A stretch of 21,660 bases of DNA. Source: JAVKFF01 sp040226215. Its GTDB lineage: Bacteria > Pseudomonadota > Alphaproteobacteria > DSM-16000 > Inquilinaceae. Shown here in pieces: positions 14,391-21,660 of this stretch. The notes beneath the pieces are model-generated. The model searched no databases. It had not been told where the DNA came from and saw only the letters and a program-made list of their open reading frames with translations. Location: contig JAVKFF010000162.1 of assembly GCA_040226215.1 (NCBI GenBank), positions 1 to 21,660 on the forward strand. Direction: 5' to 3'. The stretch's first letter is position 1; the number at the start of each line of letters is the position of its first letter. Position numbers and translations under genes: made by a program.

Positions 14391-15157
14391 CTGAGCTCCC
14401 GCCGGAGCTGTGACAGCCATTCGTGGAAGCGCGGACTGTCCTTCACCGCCTCGCCGCGCGGCTGGTCGAGGTCGATCTCGTGCACCGCGCTGATCCGTCC
14501 GGGCCTGGCCGACATCACCGCGACGCGGTCGGAGAGGTAGGCCGCCTCGTCGATCGAGTGGGTGACGAAGACGATGGTGGCGCCCAGTTCCTGCTGGATG
14601 CGCAGCAGTTCGTCGTTCATGCGATCGCGGGTCAACAGGTCGAGGGCGCCGAACGGCTCGTCCATCAGCACGATGCGCGGATTGTAGACCAGCGCCCGGG
14701 CGATCGCGGCGCGCTGGCGCATGCCGCCCGACAACTCCTTGGGCAGGGCCGACGTGAAGTCGCCCAGGCCGACGAGGCGCAGGATGGCCTCGGCCCGCTG
14801 CGTCGCCTCGCCCTTCGGTGTGCCGAAGACGTCGAGCGGCAGCCGCACATTGTCGATCACCGAGGCCCAGGGCAGCAGCACCGCGTCCTGGAAGACGAAG
14901 CCGATGTCGTTACCCGATTTCGGCGCGCCGCCGGCCCAGTCGAGCCGGCCTGCGGTCGGCGTGTCGAGCCCGGCGAGAATGCGCAGCAGGGTCGACTTGC
15001 CGCAGCCCGACGGGCCGATCAGGCTGAGGAATTCGCCCTTGTGGATCGCCAGCGACACGGGCGCCAGGGCGCGCACCTCGTCACCGGTGTTGGTGACGAA
15101 CACGCGCTCGACATTCTCGATGCTGACCAGGGTGTCCCGGCCCGGTGTCTGCCCCAT
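14387..15157 (-). CDS. ABC transporter ATPase (TauB/SsuB/ThiZ-type)
   Basis: A 256-residue cytoplasmic ATPase that powers the importer encoded downstream. Visible motifs are Walker A GPSGCGKST (48-56), Q-loop near FVFQD (87-91), signature LSGGMRQR (142-149), Walker B IVLMDEP (162-168) and the switch histidine in FVTHSIDEA. The block DAVLLPWASVIDNVRLPL is typical of the nitrate/sulfonate/taurine branch. It is the first gene of the five-gene minus-strand operon. The ATG at 15157 has GAGGG five bases upstream. About 30 bases further up lies the AT-rich motif shared with the dctP promoter. Confidence 0.95.
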   Translation of the reverse strand: MGQTPGRDTLVSIENVERVFVTNTGDEVRALAPVSLAIHKGEFLSLIGPSGCGKSTLLRILAGLDTPTAGRLDWAGGAPKSGNDIGFVFQDAVLLPWASVIDNVRLPLDVFGTPKGEATQRAEAILRLVGLGDFTSALPKELSGGMRQRAAIARALVYNPRIVLMDEPFGALDLLTRDRMNDELLRIQQELGATIVFVTHSIDEAAYLSDRVAVMSARPGRISAVHEIDLDQPRGEAVKDSPRFHEWLSQLRRELR

Positions 15158-15185
15158 GATCCCTCTGGCTGTCGTCCGCGCGTCT

Positions 15186-15246
15186 TAACGAAAAATGAGA
15201 CACGTCTATTTTTTTGTACTGTGCGATTACCAATTTGGGCTGTCAA
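15186..15246 (-). promoter_or_regulatory. ABC-operon promoter with two copies of the shared operator motif
   Basis: Read on the minus strand, a perfect TTGACA (15246-15241) is followed after 17 bases by a weak CACAGT (15223-15218). Downstream lie two motif copies head to head, two bases apart: GTCTATTTTTTTGTAC on the plus strand (15204-15219) and GTCTCATTTTTCGTTA on the minus strand (15201-15186). The first matches 12 of 16 positions of the dctP palindrome; the second shares an exact 11-mer with the site before the XRE gene. The copies would sit at and just after the transcription start, fitting repression. Confidence 0.6.
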
Positions 15247-15332
15247 CGCCCTCTCGGGACGCGGACCGGATTCCCCGTTGGCGGCGCAAACTTTCGCAAG
15301 CGATGGGGCCGGCGGTCTGCCCGCCGCGCCGG

Positions 15333-15402
15333 TCAGGGCGTAAGGCTCAGGGCGTGAGGCTCAGGGCGTAAGGCTCAGGGCGTGAGGCTCAGGGTGTGAG
15401 GA
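15333..15402 (+). repeat. Five tandem copies of a 14-bp unit overlapping the end of the dehydrogenase gene
   Basis: The unit TCAGGGCGTRAGGC begins at 15333, 15347, 15361 and 15375, alternating A and G, so the larger period is 28 bp. The fifth copy, TCAGGGTGTGAGGA at 15389-15402, is the end of the oxidoreductase gene. On the minus strand each copy reads CTYACGCCCTGA, encoding Leu-Thr-Pro-stop in its own frame, the same as the gene's true end. This suggests that the gene tail was duplicated by slippage. A single 12-base copy (TCAGGGCGTGAG) also occurs at 11753-11764. Confidence 0.95.
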
Positions 15403-16393
15403 CCACCTTGCCGAAGACCTTGCGGTCCTGCAGGTCGCGCATCGCCGGCACGATCTCCGTCATCGGCACGACGCGGTCGATCACCGGCACCACCGCGCCT
15501 TCGGCCAGGAGGTCGAGCATCCTGACATGGTCCTCGCGCTCCCAGCCGTTGGAGCCGATGATCGTCTGTTCCAGCGACCAGATGTAGCGCAGGTCCGTCT
15601 TCGGGTCGTAGCCGCCGGTGGCGCCGCAGACCAGGATGCGCCCGCCGCGCCGCACCGTGCGGAAGGAACGGGCCCAGCTGTCTCCGCCGGAATAGTTCAC
15701 GCAGACGTCGACGCCGCCGGTGGGACCGTGCACCCGGGGCTTGCCGAAGGTCTCGATCGCCCAGGCGACGAAATCGGTCTCACTGCCATCGACGACATGA
15801 TCGGCGCCGATCTCGCGCAGCCGCTCCGCCTTGTCGGCGCTGCTGGTCACCGCCGCCACGACGCAGCCCGCTGCCTTGGCGAGCTGGACGCAACAGGTGC
15901 CAACGCCACCACTGGCACCGAGGATGAGGACCTTCTCGCCGGCCTGGATGCGGCCGCGGGCGTGCAGCATGCGGTAGGCGGTGGCGTAGGCCGTCGGCAG
16001 GCAGGCCGCCGCCTCGAAGCCGACGGCGTCGGGAATCGGCACCAGGTAGTCCGCCTCCGTGGCGAGGTATTCGCACAGCCCGCCGCGCAATGTCTCCCCC
16101 ATCATGCCGTTCGGCCGGTTGGGCTGCACGCCGACGCGCTGGCCGACCGACAACCGGGCCTGGTCGACGCCGTCGCCGAGCGCCACGATCTCGCCGGCGA
16201 TGTCGGCGCCGGGGATCATCGGCAGCGGCGTCTTCAGCCCCGGGATGCCGCGCATCACCATGGGATCGAAGCCGTTCAGCGTCACCGCGCGCACGCGCAG
16301 CAGGCACTCGCCGGGACCGGGTGCCGGGTCGGGCAGGGTCTCCACGCGGAGGTTCTCGATCGGACCGTGCTCGTGGAAGACGACGGCGCGCAT
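15389..16393 (-). CDS. Quinone-oxidoreductase-like medium-chain dehydrogenase
   Basis: A 334-residue NAD(P)H-dependent oxidoreductase of the MDR/QOR superfamily. The nucleotide-binding Rossmann motif is VLILGASGGVGTCCVQLAK (155-173). Where zinc alcohol dehydrogenases have a GHE motif, this protein has PGADIAGEIVALGDGV, and the four-cysteine structural zinc lobe is absent, so it is probably zinc-independent. The ATG at 16393 is preferred over one 15 codons upstream, since MRAVVFHEHG is the usual family start and AGGGAG lies eight bases before it. It is the last gene of the VOC-ligase-thioesterase operon, 60 bp after the thioesterase gene. Substrate unknown; an enoyl thioester or quinone is possible. 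Confidence 0.88.
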   Translation of the reverse strand: MRAVVFHEHGPIENLRVETLPDPAPGPGECLLRVRAVTLNGFDPMVMRGIPGLKTPLPMIPGADIAGEIVALGDGVDQARLSVGQRVGVQPNRPNGMMGETLRGGLCEYLATEADYLVPIPDAVGFEAAACLPTAYATAYRMLHARGRIQAGEKVLILGASGGVGTCCVQLAKAAGCVVAAVTSSADKAERLREIGADHVVDGSETDFVAWAIETFGKPRVHGPTGGVDVCVNYSGGDSWARSFRTVRRGGRILVCGATGGYDPKTDLRYIWSLEQTIIGSNGWEREDHVRMLDLLAEGAVVPVIDRVVPMTEIVPAMRDLQDRKVFGKVVLTP

Positions 16394-16453
16394 GGCGGGC
16401 ACTCCCTTGTTCGTTGTCCGGCGCCGCGCTGGCGGCACCGGCCCCGGCGGACG

Positions 16454-16858
16454 CTAGCCGCCGGTGGCGTAGGTTCCGCGGCCGATCGCGATCTCGCGGC
16501 CCGCATCGTCGCGGACCACGATGTCGACCGTGCCGATGGTCCGGCCGGCCTTGACCACGCGCGCAGTGGCGGTGATGCGGCTGCCGCGGCCCATGCGGAG
16601 ATAGTCGACGCGCAGATTGATCGTCGGCACGCCGCGGCCGATCAGGGCGGCAATGGCGTAGTCGCCGACGATGTCGATGAAGGCGGCGGTGATGCCGCCG
16701 TGCAGTTCCAGTTCCTCGTCGGAGCGGGAGAATTCCTGGCGCAGCGGCAACGACATCGTGACCAGGCCAGCCTCGGCGTCCACCTCCTCCACCGTCATGG
16801 CGAGGAAGCGATGGAAGGGACAGCTGTCCACCAAACGGCCCAGGGCCGCCTTATCCAT
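16454..16858 (-). CDS. PaaI-family hotdog-fold acyl-CoA thioesterase
   Basis: A 134-residue hotdog-fold protein, the usual length for PaaI-type thioesterases that hydrolyse aryl- or acyl-CoA. The core motif LHGGITAAFIDIVGDYAIAAL carries the conserved HGG and catalytic aspartate. The block INLRVDYLRMGRGSRITATARVVKAGRTIGTVDIVVRDDAGREIAIGRGTY is the standard C-terminal half. The ATG at 16858 overlaps the end of the ligase gene by eight bases, so both are made together. This start avoids an Arg-rich upstream extension that lies inside the ligase gene. With a ligase and a thioesterase side by side, it may recycle CoA or release the pathway product. Confidence 0.9.
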   Translation of the reverse strand: MDKAALGRLVDSCPFHRFLAMTVEEVDAEAGLVTMSLPLRQEFSRSDEELELHGGITAAFIDIVGDYAIAALIGRGVPTINLRVDYLRMGRGSRITATARVVKAGRTIGTVDIVVRDDAGREIAIGRGTYATGG

Positions 16859-18455
16859 CGGCTGCCTCCTTCGGTGCCGCGCGCGCCGCACGGAGATCCT
16901 CGGCGAAGGCATCGGCGAGGATCGCCGCCACCTCTCTGCGGTCGACCTTGCCCGCGCCACCGAGCGGCATGGCGTCCACCACCATCACCCGGCGGGGATG
17001 GGCATAGGCGGGACCATTGCCGAGCGCATGGGCCTTGACCGTCTCGGCATCGAGCGCCGCACCCGGCTGGCGCAGCACCATGGCGACCGGCACCGCGCCC
17101 TTCAACGGGTCGGGAAGCGGCACGACGCAGGCGTCGCAGACCGCCGGATGGCCGATCAGCAGGCTCTCCACCGCCTTGGGATAGACCGTCTCGCCCCCGC
17201 ACTTGAACATGTCGTCGACGCGGCCGCGGAAATAGTAGAAGCCCTGCGCGTCGCGATGGAACAGGTCGCCGGTGGCCAGCCAGCCGTCGCGCAATTTCTC
17301 GGCATTGACCGCGGGCAGGTTGTGGTAGCCGGGCGTGACGCCGGGATTGCGGACATGGAGCTCGCCGTCGCTCTCCTGCGTCCGGCCCTCGGCATCGACC
17401 AGTTTGACCTCGCCCTCGGGCCAGGGCACGCCGCAGCTGCCGAAGGGCACGGACCGGCCGTCCAGTGGCGCGCCGAACATCACGGGACCGCCCTCGGTCA
17501 GGCCGTAGCCCTCGCGGATCGGCACGCCGAAGGTGGCGTGCACCGCTTCCAGCAGCGATTCCGGCACCGGGGCGGAGCCGATCGACAGGCCGCGCAGGGC
17601 GGAGAAGTCGAGGCTGGCCAAGAGGTCGCGCTGCTGCAGCAGCATGGCGAAGACGGTCGGCACGCCGCCTGTCTGGGTGCAGCGAAATTCCGACAGCACC
17701 TCGAGGAAGCGGCGCGGCTCGAAGCCCGGCAGCAGCACCAGCGAGCCGCCGGCATGCAGCACCGGCTTCACCGCCCCGGCCATGGCGTTCTTGTGGTAGA
17801 GCGGCACCGCCACCAGCGCCCGCGCCGAGCGGTCGGTCGGGTAGTAGCGCTGCCGGGTGCGCAGCCACCAGAGCTGGCCCGCATGGGTCAGGACGACGCC
17901 CTTCGGCCGGCCGGTGGAGCCCGACGTGTAGGGCTGGAATGCCGGGTGGTCGGCGGGCAGGACCGGCGGCGTGAAGCCGCCGGGCTGCGCCGCCAAGGCG
18001 GTCTCGTAGTCCCGCCAGCCCGGCGCCATGGCGCCCAGGATCAGCCGGCGGTCGCCAACCGCAGCGGCAAACCCGCCGTCGACGACGCCGAGGACATGCG
18101 GGTTGACCGCCGGCTCGGCGATCACCGCGCGGCAGCCGGCATCGGCCAGGATGTGGCGCAGCAGGTCGGGCCCGAGCCGGGTGTTGACCGGCACCGGCAC
18201 AACGCCGGCGCGCATGGCGCCGAACTTCGCCTCGATGAAGGCCGCGTTGTTGCCCACCACCATGGCGAGGCGGTCGCCGGGGACAAGCCCGGCCGACCGC
18301 GTCCAGGCTGCCATCCGGTCCAGCCGGGCGTCGAGTTCCCCGTAGGTAAGCGTCCGCTCGGCCACCCCCGACAGGTCGATCAGAGCGACCTTGTCCGGGT
18401 CAGCGTCCGCCGCCTCCCGGGACCAGTAGCCGAGATTGTCGGTAATGGCGCTCAC
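16851..18455 (-). CDS. AMP-forming acyl-CoA synthetase (class I adenylate-forming)
   Basis: A 534-residue enzyme that activates a carboxylic acid with ATP and joins it to CoA. Motifs in order are the P-loop YTSGSTGRPKGV (176-187), the A5 block EGYGLTEGG (315-323), WLATGDLFHRD (392-402), the hinge YFRGRVDDMFKCGGETVYP and the A10 lysine K503 in PLGGAGKVDRRE. All key residues are present. The start is GTG at 18455, overlapping the stop of the VOC gene as GTGA; this coupling and the fit of MSAITDNLGYW to the family decide it. Chain type of the acid cannot be read from the sequence. Confidence 0.93.
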   Translation of the reverse strand: MSAITDNLGYWSREAADADPDKVALIDLSGVAERTLTYGELDARLDRMAAWTRSAGLVPGDRLAMVVGNNAAFIEAKFGAMRAGVVPVPVNTRLGPDLLRHILADAGCRAVIAEPAVNPHVLGVVDGGFAAAVGDRRLILGAMAPGWRDYETALAAQPGGFTPPVLPADHPAFQPYTSGSTGRPKGVVLTHAGQLWWLRTRQRYYPTDRSARALVAVPLYHKNAMAGAVKPVLHAGGSLVLLPGFEPRRFLEVLSEFRCTQTGGVPTVFAMLLQQRDLLASLDFSALRGLSIGSAPVPESLLEAVHATFGVPIREGYGLTEGGPVMFGAPLDGRSVPFGSCGVPWPEGEVKLVDAEGRTQESDGELHVRNPGVTPGYHNLPAVNAEKLRDGWLATGDLFHRDAQGFYYFRGRVDDMFKCGGETVYPKAVESLLIGHPAVCDACVVPLPDPLKGAVPVAMVLRQPGAALDAETVKAHALGNGPAYAHPRRVMVVDAMPLGGAGKVDRREVAAILADAFAEDLRAARAAPKEAADG

Positions 18456-19312
18456 GCCCAGGCGTCCGCCCGCTCCGTGAACAGGAAGTCGGCGCCCAGA
18501 TCCGTCCGCGTCTCCACCACCAGGTCACCTGCCGGCGTCGCATGATGCGGCACGCCGGACTGCGCCAGCACGTCCCCGGCCGCGGCGAGCGAGGCGACTT
18601 GGACGGCAAGCACCGAGAGCCCCGGCGCCGCCCCCGGATCGGCGACGCCGAGGCGGTCGACGAGGGCGGCCGGGTCGGCGAAGACGATCGCCGTGCCGCC
18701 GAGATCGAAGCGGAAGGCGTCGTCGGCCCGGTGCAGCCGGTCGCCCAGCAGCGACGCCCAGGCCTCGGCCAGCGCGGCCCGGTCGCCCGTGCTGCCGATC
18801 AGCGCCGTGACCGACCGGGCGCCGTTGGCGTGCTCCAGATAGTCCGGCCGCCAGACCACGTCGGGCGTGTGCTGCTGGCAGACGAACAGCCAGACGCCGG
18901 GCAGGCTGTCGGCCCTGGTCTGGGCGATGGTGAAGCGCGCCTCGGCCCGGCCGGCGGGCAGGTCGACATCGCGGGCGAAGTCGAAGGCGTCGCCCTCGCG
19001 GATGCCGGCGGTCCCGAACAGTTCGGCCGCCGCCCGTGCGTCGCCCTTCAGGGCGAGGCCGTAGAGATGCCGGCCACGCCTGGCGAGCTTGGCCTGCTTG
19101 TCGGCGTTGCGCGGGTTGGGATCGACGACGCCCAGCACCTCGAAATAGGTGCGGCCGTCCGGCATCATCACCGTGGCGTTGGCGGTGCCGAGCCCCGCGC
19201 CATGCACGCCGCGCGGCGTCGGTCGGAAGCCGAGCGCGGCGACGCCCCGTTCCGCCGCGTCGAGATCGTCGACCAGGAGGATGGCGTGATCGAATTCGCT
19301 GAGGCCGGTCAT
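18452..19312 (-). CDS. VOC-superfamily (Glyoxalase_3-like) protein
   Basis: A 286-residue cytoplasmic protein of the vicinal-oxygen-chelate type. The start FDHAILLVDDLDAAERGVAALGF with H8 as a candidate metal ligand, followed by ANATVMMPDGRTYFEVLGVVDP, is typical of Glyoxalase_3-like members. A second half (from about residue 170) reads like a degenerate repeat of the fold, with LGGTAIVFADPAALVDRLGV. No specific reaction is known for this subgroup. AGGA precedes the ATG at 19312. It is the first gene of the operon and is divergent from the AraC-type gene. It may act on the free acid or the CoA ester handled by the ligase. Confidence 0.82.
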   Translation of the reverse strand: MTGLSEFDHAILLVDDLDAAERGVAALGFRPTPRGVHGAGLGTANATVMMPDGRTYFEVLGVVDPNPRNADKQAKLARRGRHLYGLALKGDARAAAELFGTAGIREGDAFDFARDVDLPAGRAEARFTIAQTRADSLPGVWLFVCQQHTPDVVWRPDYLEHANGARSVTALIGSTGDRAALAEAWASLLGDRLHRADDAFRFDLGGTAIVFADPAALVDRLGVADPGAAPGLSVLAVQVASLAAAGDVLAQSGVPHHATPAGDLVVETRTDLGADFLFTERADAWA

Positions 19313-19527
19313 TGTCCTGCCGCTGCTGCTGACGGGTTCCCATCGCCGCGGCAGCCGGCCGCGTCCCTCGGAGGGGCCAGCTTGGTTGGCCGGCCCCCGC
19401 CCCTCAATGCCGAAAACGTATGCGCCTCGACGAAATTGTTATGCGACCCGTCGCCCGGCGCCGTCACCGGTTGCGGCGCAACAGGAATGGCTTGCCCGGC
19501 ACGCAGGTTACTTTACTGTGACCGGTC

Positions 19528-20664
19528 ATGACCTTGCTCGACAGTGCCTATCTGCTGCCCGAGGCACCCTATCCCGACATCGTCGGGGTGTCGCTGGACC
19601 GGTTCGAGGCCCTGCTGGGGTCGGCGCGCGCCGCCGGCATCTACCGCGCCACCGGCCGGCGTCGCGGGGTGCAGCGCTTCGGCGAGCGCACCCGCCACCT
19701 GCTGCAGATGGCCGATGACGGCATCCGCGCGCGCCTGCCGGCGGAGATGGGCGACGGTGTCTGGGACTTCTTCCGCATCTCCGACGATTTCTACCTGTCG
19801 CTGACCGACGCGGTCTATGCCCGGGAGACCGACGTCCACCTGCCTTCCGAGGAGCTGCTGAAGATCCGCATCCTGCTGGAGGGCGAACTGACGCTGAACT
19901 TCTCCGAGCACGCCACGGTGATCGGTCCCGGCGTGTGCATTTCCAGCCATCCCGCCGTGCGGGAGGACCGCTACCTGATCCAGCCGGCGCGGCCGCAGCG
20001 CATGGCCGTGCTGCACTGCCGCCGCTCGCTCATCGACAAGCTGATCGCAGAGATGACGGAAAGCGAGCCGGGCGCCGCCATGGCCTTCTTCGACCGTGCG
20101 ACCGTCATCACGCTGCCACTGACCACCAATCTGGTGCAGTGCGTCGGCCAGCTCTACAACCCACCGGTCCACGACGCGCTCTCCAAGGTCTATCGGCGGG
20201 CCAAGAGCACCGAACTGTTGTGCGAGGTGTTCGACATGCTGGTGCGCGGCGTCGCCGACCAGGGCCGGCCGAACCGCTCCGACGACGCCGCGGTGGTGGA
20301 GCGCGCCAGGGCGATCCTCATGGAGTCCCTGCGCAACCCGCCGACGGTCGAGCAGCTGGCCCGCCGCATCGGCGTCAACCAGACCAAGCTGAAGAGCGCC
20401 TTCCGGGAACTGGTCGGCCTGCCGGTCTACGAGTTCATCCAGCGCGAACGCCTGCGGCTCGCCTGCTCGATGCTGGCCAACACCTCCCTGACCGTGTCCC
20501 AGATCGCCTTCGCCGTGGGCTACAACCACGCCAGCAACTTCTCCAACGCCTTCAGCAGGCAGTTTGGCGTGTCGCCCCGGGAATATCGCAGCCGGTTCGA
20601 GATCTACCCCACCCTCGCGCCGAACGGACCCGCCGGCTACACGCGGTTCGCCGGCCGCGGCTGA
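19528..20664 (+). CDS. AraC-family transcriptional regulator
   Basis: A 378-residue regulator with an N-terminal sensing domain and a C-terminal double helix-turn-helix of the AraC type at about residues 270-355. Its hallmarks are TVEQLARRIGVNQTKLKSAFRELVGLPVYEFIQRERLRLA and the second helix block SLTVSQIAFAVGYNHASNFSNAFSRQFGVSPREYR. The long, divergent N-terminus and the layout resemble PchR-like members, but ligand type cannot be told. The ATG at 19528 is the first in frame after the TTACTTTACTGTGACC region and has only a weak ribosome site. The divergent position relative to the VOC-ligase operon (215-bp shared gap) makes it the likely regulator of that operon. Confidence 0.9.
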   Translation: MTLLDSAYLLPEAPYPDIVGVSLDRFEALLGSARAAGIYRATGRRRGVQRFGERTRHLLQMADDGIRARLPAEMGDGVWDFFRISDDFYLSLTDAVYARETDVHLPSEELLKIRILLEGELTLNFSEHATVIGPGVCISSHPAVREDRYLIQPARPQRMAVLHCRRSLIDKLIAEMTESEPGAAMAFFDRATVITLPLTTNLVQCVGQLYNPPVHDALSKVYRRAKSTELLCEVFDMLVRGVADQGRPNRSDDAAVVERARAILMESLRNPPTVEQLARRIGVNQTKLKSAFRELVGLPVYEFIQRERLRLACSMLANTSLTVSQIAFAVGYNHASNFSNAFSRQFGVSPREYRSRFEIYPTLAPNGPAGYTRFAGRG

Positions 20665-20703
20665 ACCGAACGGCGGCGCACCCCCCGGAACCAGCCCCCT
20701 GAA

Positions 20704-21660
20704 CTAGCCTCCCGACTCGACCTCCGACTTGGGCGCCGTCCTGGCAACCGACTCCACCACCGGCTCGACCACGTCGCAGGCCGCGCGCTGGCCCGTCGAC
20801 ATCGCCCGCAGCGCGGGGTCGATCCGGCGGCATCTGTCGATCGCCAGGGGGCAGCGCGGGTGGAAGCGGCAGCCGGGAGGGATGCTGAACGGGCTGGGCG
20901 GCTCGCCGGTCAGGTGCTGGCGTCGGCCGTCCTGCCGCCAGTCCGCCGCCCCGGTCGGGATCGAGGCGGCGAGCGAGCGGGTGTAGGGATGCTTGGGCGC
21001 GGTCCACACCGTCTCGTTCGCCCCCTCCTCCACCACCCGGCCCAGATACATCACCACCACCCGATCGGCGATGCGGCGCACCACACCCAGGTCGTGCGAC
21101 ACGAAGAGGATGCCGATGCCGCGATCGCGCCACAGCGAGAGCAGCACGTTGAGCACCTGGGCGCGGACCGAGACGTCGAGCGAGGCGACCGGTTCGTCGC
21201 AGACCAGGATCTCGGGCTCCAGCGCCAGGGCGCGGGCGATGGCGGCGCGCTGCAGCTGGCCGCCGGAAAGCTCGTGCGGCCGCCGCGGGGCGAGCGCGGG
21301 GTCGAGGCCGACCTGCTCCAGCAGGGCCGCGATCTGCTGCGAGGCGTCGTGCCGCAGCCGGCCATGGATGGCGAGCGGCAGGCGGATCGCCTGGCCGATG
21401 GTGCGGCGCGGGTTGAAGGAGCCATAAGGGTCCTGGAAGACGAACTGCACCCGCCGCCGCTGCGCCGGCTCCATGCCGCCATCCCCGCGCAGCAGCGGCA
21501 CCCCATCCAGGTCCACCCGCCCCTTGTCGGGCCGGTCGAGGCCGACGGCGATGCGCGCCAGCGTGGTCTTGCCGCAGCCGGATTCGCCCACCAAGCCCAC
21601 AACCTCCCCCGGCGCGACCCTCAGGTCGACGCCATCGACGGCGCGCGCCACCAGCTTTCC
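20704..21660 (-). CDS. Oligopeptide/dipeptide-type ABC transporter ATPase (OppF/DppF-like), N-terminus beyond the window
   Basis: At least 318 residues of an ATPase for a peptide or nickel-type importer. Seen are Walker A GESGCGKTT, FVFQDPYGSFNPRRTIGQAI, signature LSGGQLQRAAIARAL, Walker B ILVCDEPVASLDVSVRAQ and the switch histidine in FVSHDLGVV. The C-terminal extension PPGCRFHPRCPLAIDRC is the oligopeptide ABC C-terminal domain with its conserved cysteines. The frame is open to the right edge (reading GKLVARAVDGVDL), so the true start lies outside; the GTG codon at 21651 is internal. It converges on the AraC-type gene with a 39-bp gap that shows no clear terminator. Confidence 0.93.
   Translation of the reverse strand, partial: GKLVARAVDGVDLRVAPGEVVGLVGESGCGKTTLARIAVGLDRPDKGRVDLDGVPLLRGDGGMEPAQRRRVQFVFQDPYGSFNPRRTIGQAIRLPLAIHGRLRHDASQQIAALLEQVGLDPALAPRRPHELSGGQLQRAAIARALALEPEILVCDEPVASLDVSVRAQVLNVLLSLWRDRGIGILFVSHDLGVVRRIADRVVVMYLGRVVEEGANETVWTAPKHPYTRSLAASIPTGAADWRQDGRRQHLTGEPPSPFSIPPGCRFHPRCPLAIDRCRRIDPALRAMSTGQRAACDVVEPVVESVARTAPKSEVESGG

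Noticed and set aside
15311..15325. GGCGG/CCGCC hairpin downstream of the oxidoreductase gene as a terminator
   Set aside because: Stem of five, no T-run on the minus strand; too weak to call.
15333..15402. Tandem repeats considered as a CRISPR array
   Set aside because: Units abut with no spacers and no cas genes are present.
16671..18545. Plus-strand open frame of 624 codons opposite the acyl-CoA synthetase gene
   Set aside because: Shadow of a ligase gene with intact motifs on the minus strand.
19520..19533. Overlapping palindromes GACCGGTC and GGTCATGACC at the AraC-type start codon as an operator
   Set aside because: Short palindromes are expected by chance in GC-rich DNA, and AraC proteins usually bind direct repeats; only a GGTCAT remnant occurs at the divergent VOC start.

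Overview
The window comes from a high-GC proteobacterial chromosome. It is most likely an alphaproteobacterium of the Rhodospirillales type, judging from codon use, tightly overlapped operons, TRAP and NMT1/THI5-type ABC importers and GC-rich intergenic regions. The taxonomic call is inference. Genes are densely packed and no gene-free stretch exceeds about 230 bases. No tRNA, rRNA, IS element, phage gene or CRISPR array was seen.

Region 1 (1-863, minus): the first ~287 codons of an M20D amidohydrolase that runs off the left edge. Region 2 (1019-10976, plus): a pyrimidine locus with pyrF (OMP decarboxylase, type 2), an XRE-type regulator, a complete TRAP transporter (dctP, dctQ, dctM), pyrK, pyrD (class 1B), an M20 N-carbamoyl-amino-acid hydrolase, pyrC (class II dihydroorotase) and pyrE. 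From dctM to pyrC the genes overlap or nearly touch. No pyrB or carAB is present. Together these proteins could import orotate (or dihydroorotate or carbamoyl-aspartate). Orotate could then be turned into UMP (PyrE, PyrF), or run backwards through PyrKD, PyrC and a ureidosuccinase-like M20 enzyme to aspartate, ammonia and CO2. This is the most interesting system in the window.

Region 3 (10987-15157, minus): a five-gene operon with an ABC ATPase, a permease, a uridine-phosphorylase-family enzyme, a periplasmic binding protein and a second permease. It looks like a second pyrimidine or nucleoside uptake arm. It converges on pyrE with only 10 bases between the stop codons. An AT-rich motif (consensus near GTCTAAATTTTTAGAC) occurs upstream of the XRE gene, inside the dctP promoter and twice in the ABC-operon promoter. 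This suggests that the XRE protein controls the whole region as one regulon.

Region 4 (15389-19312, minus): an operon of a VOC-fold protein, an acyl-CoA synthetase, a PaaI-type thioesterase and a quinone-oxidoreductase-like dehydrogenase, read divergently from an AraC-family regulator (19528-20664, plus). Its substrate is unknown. A 14-bp tandem repeat derived from the 3' end of the dehydrogenase gene lies just past its stop. Region 5 (20704-21660, minus): an oligopeptide/dipeptide-type ABC ATPase whose N-terminus lies beyond the right edge.
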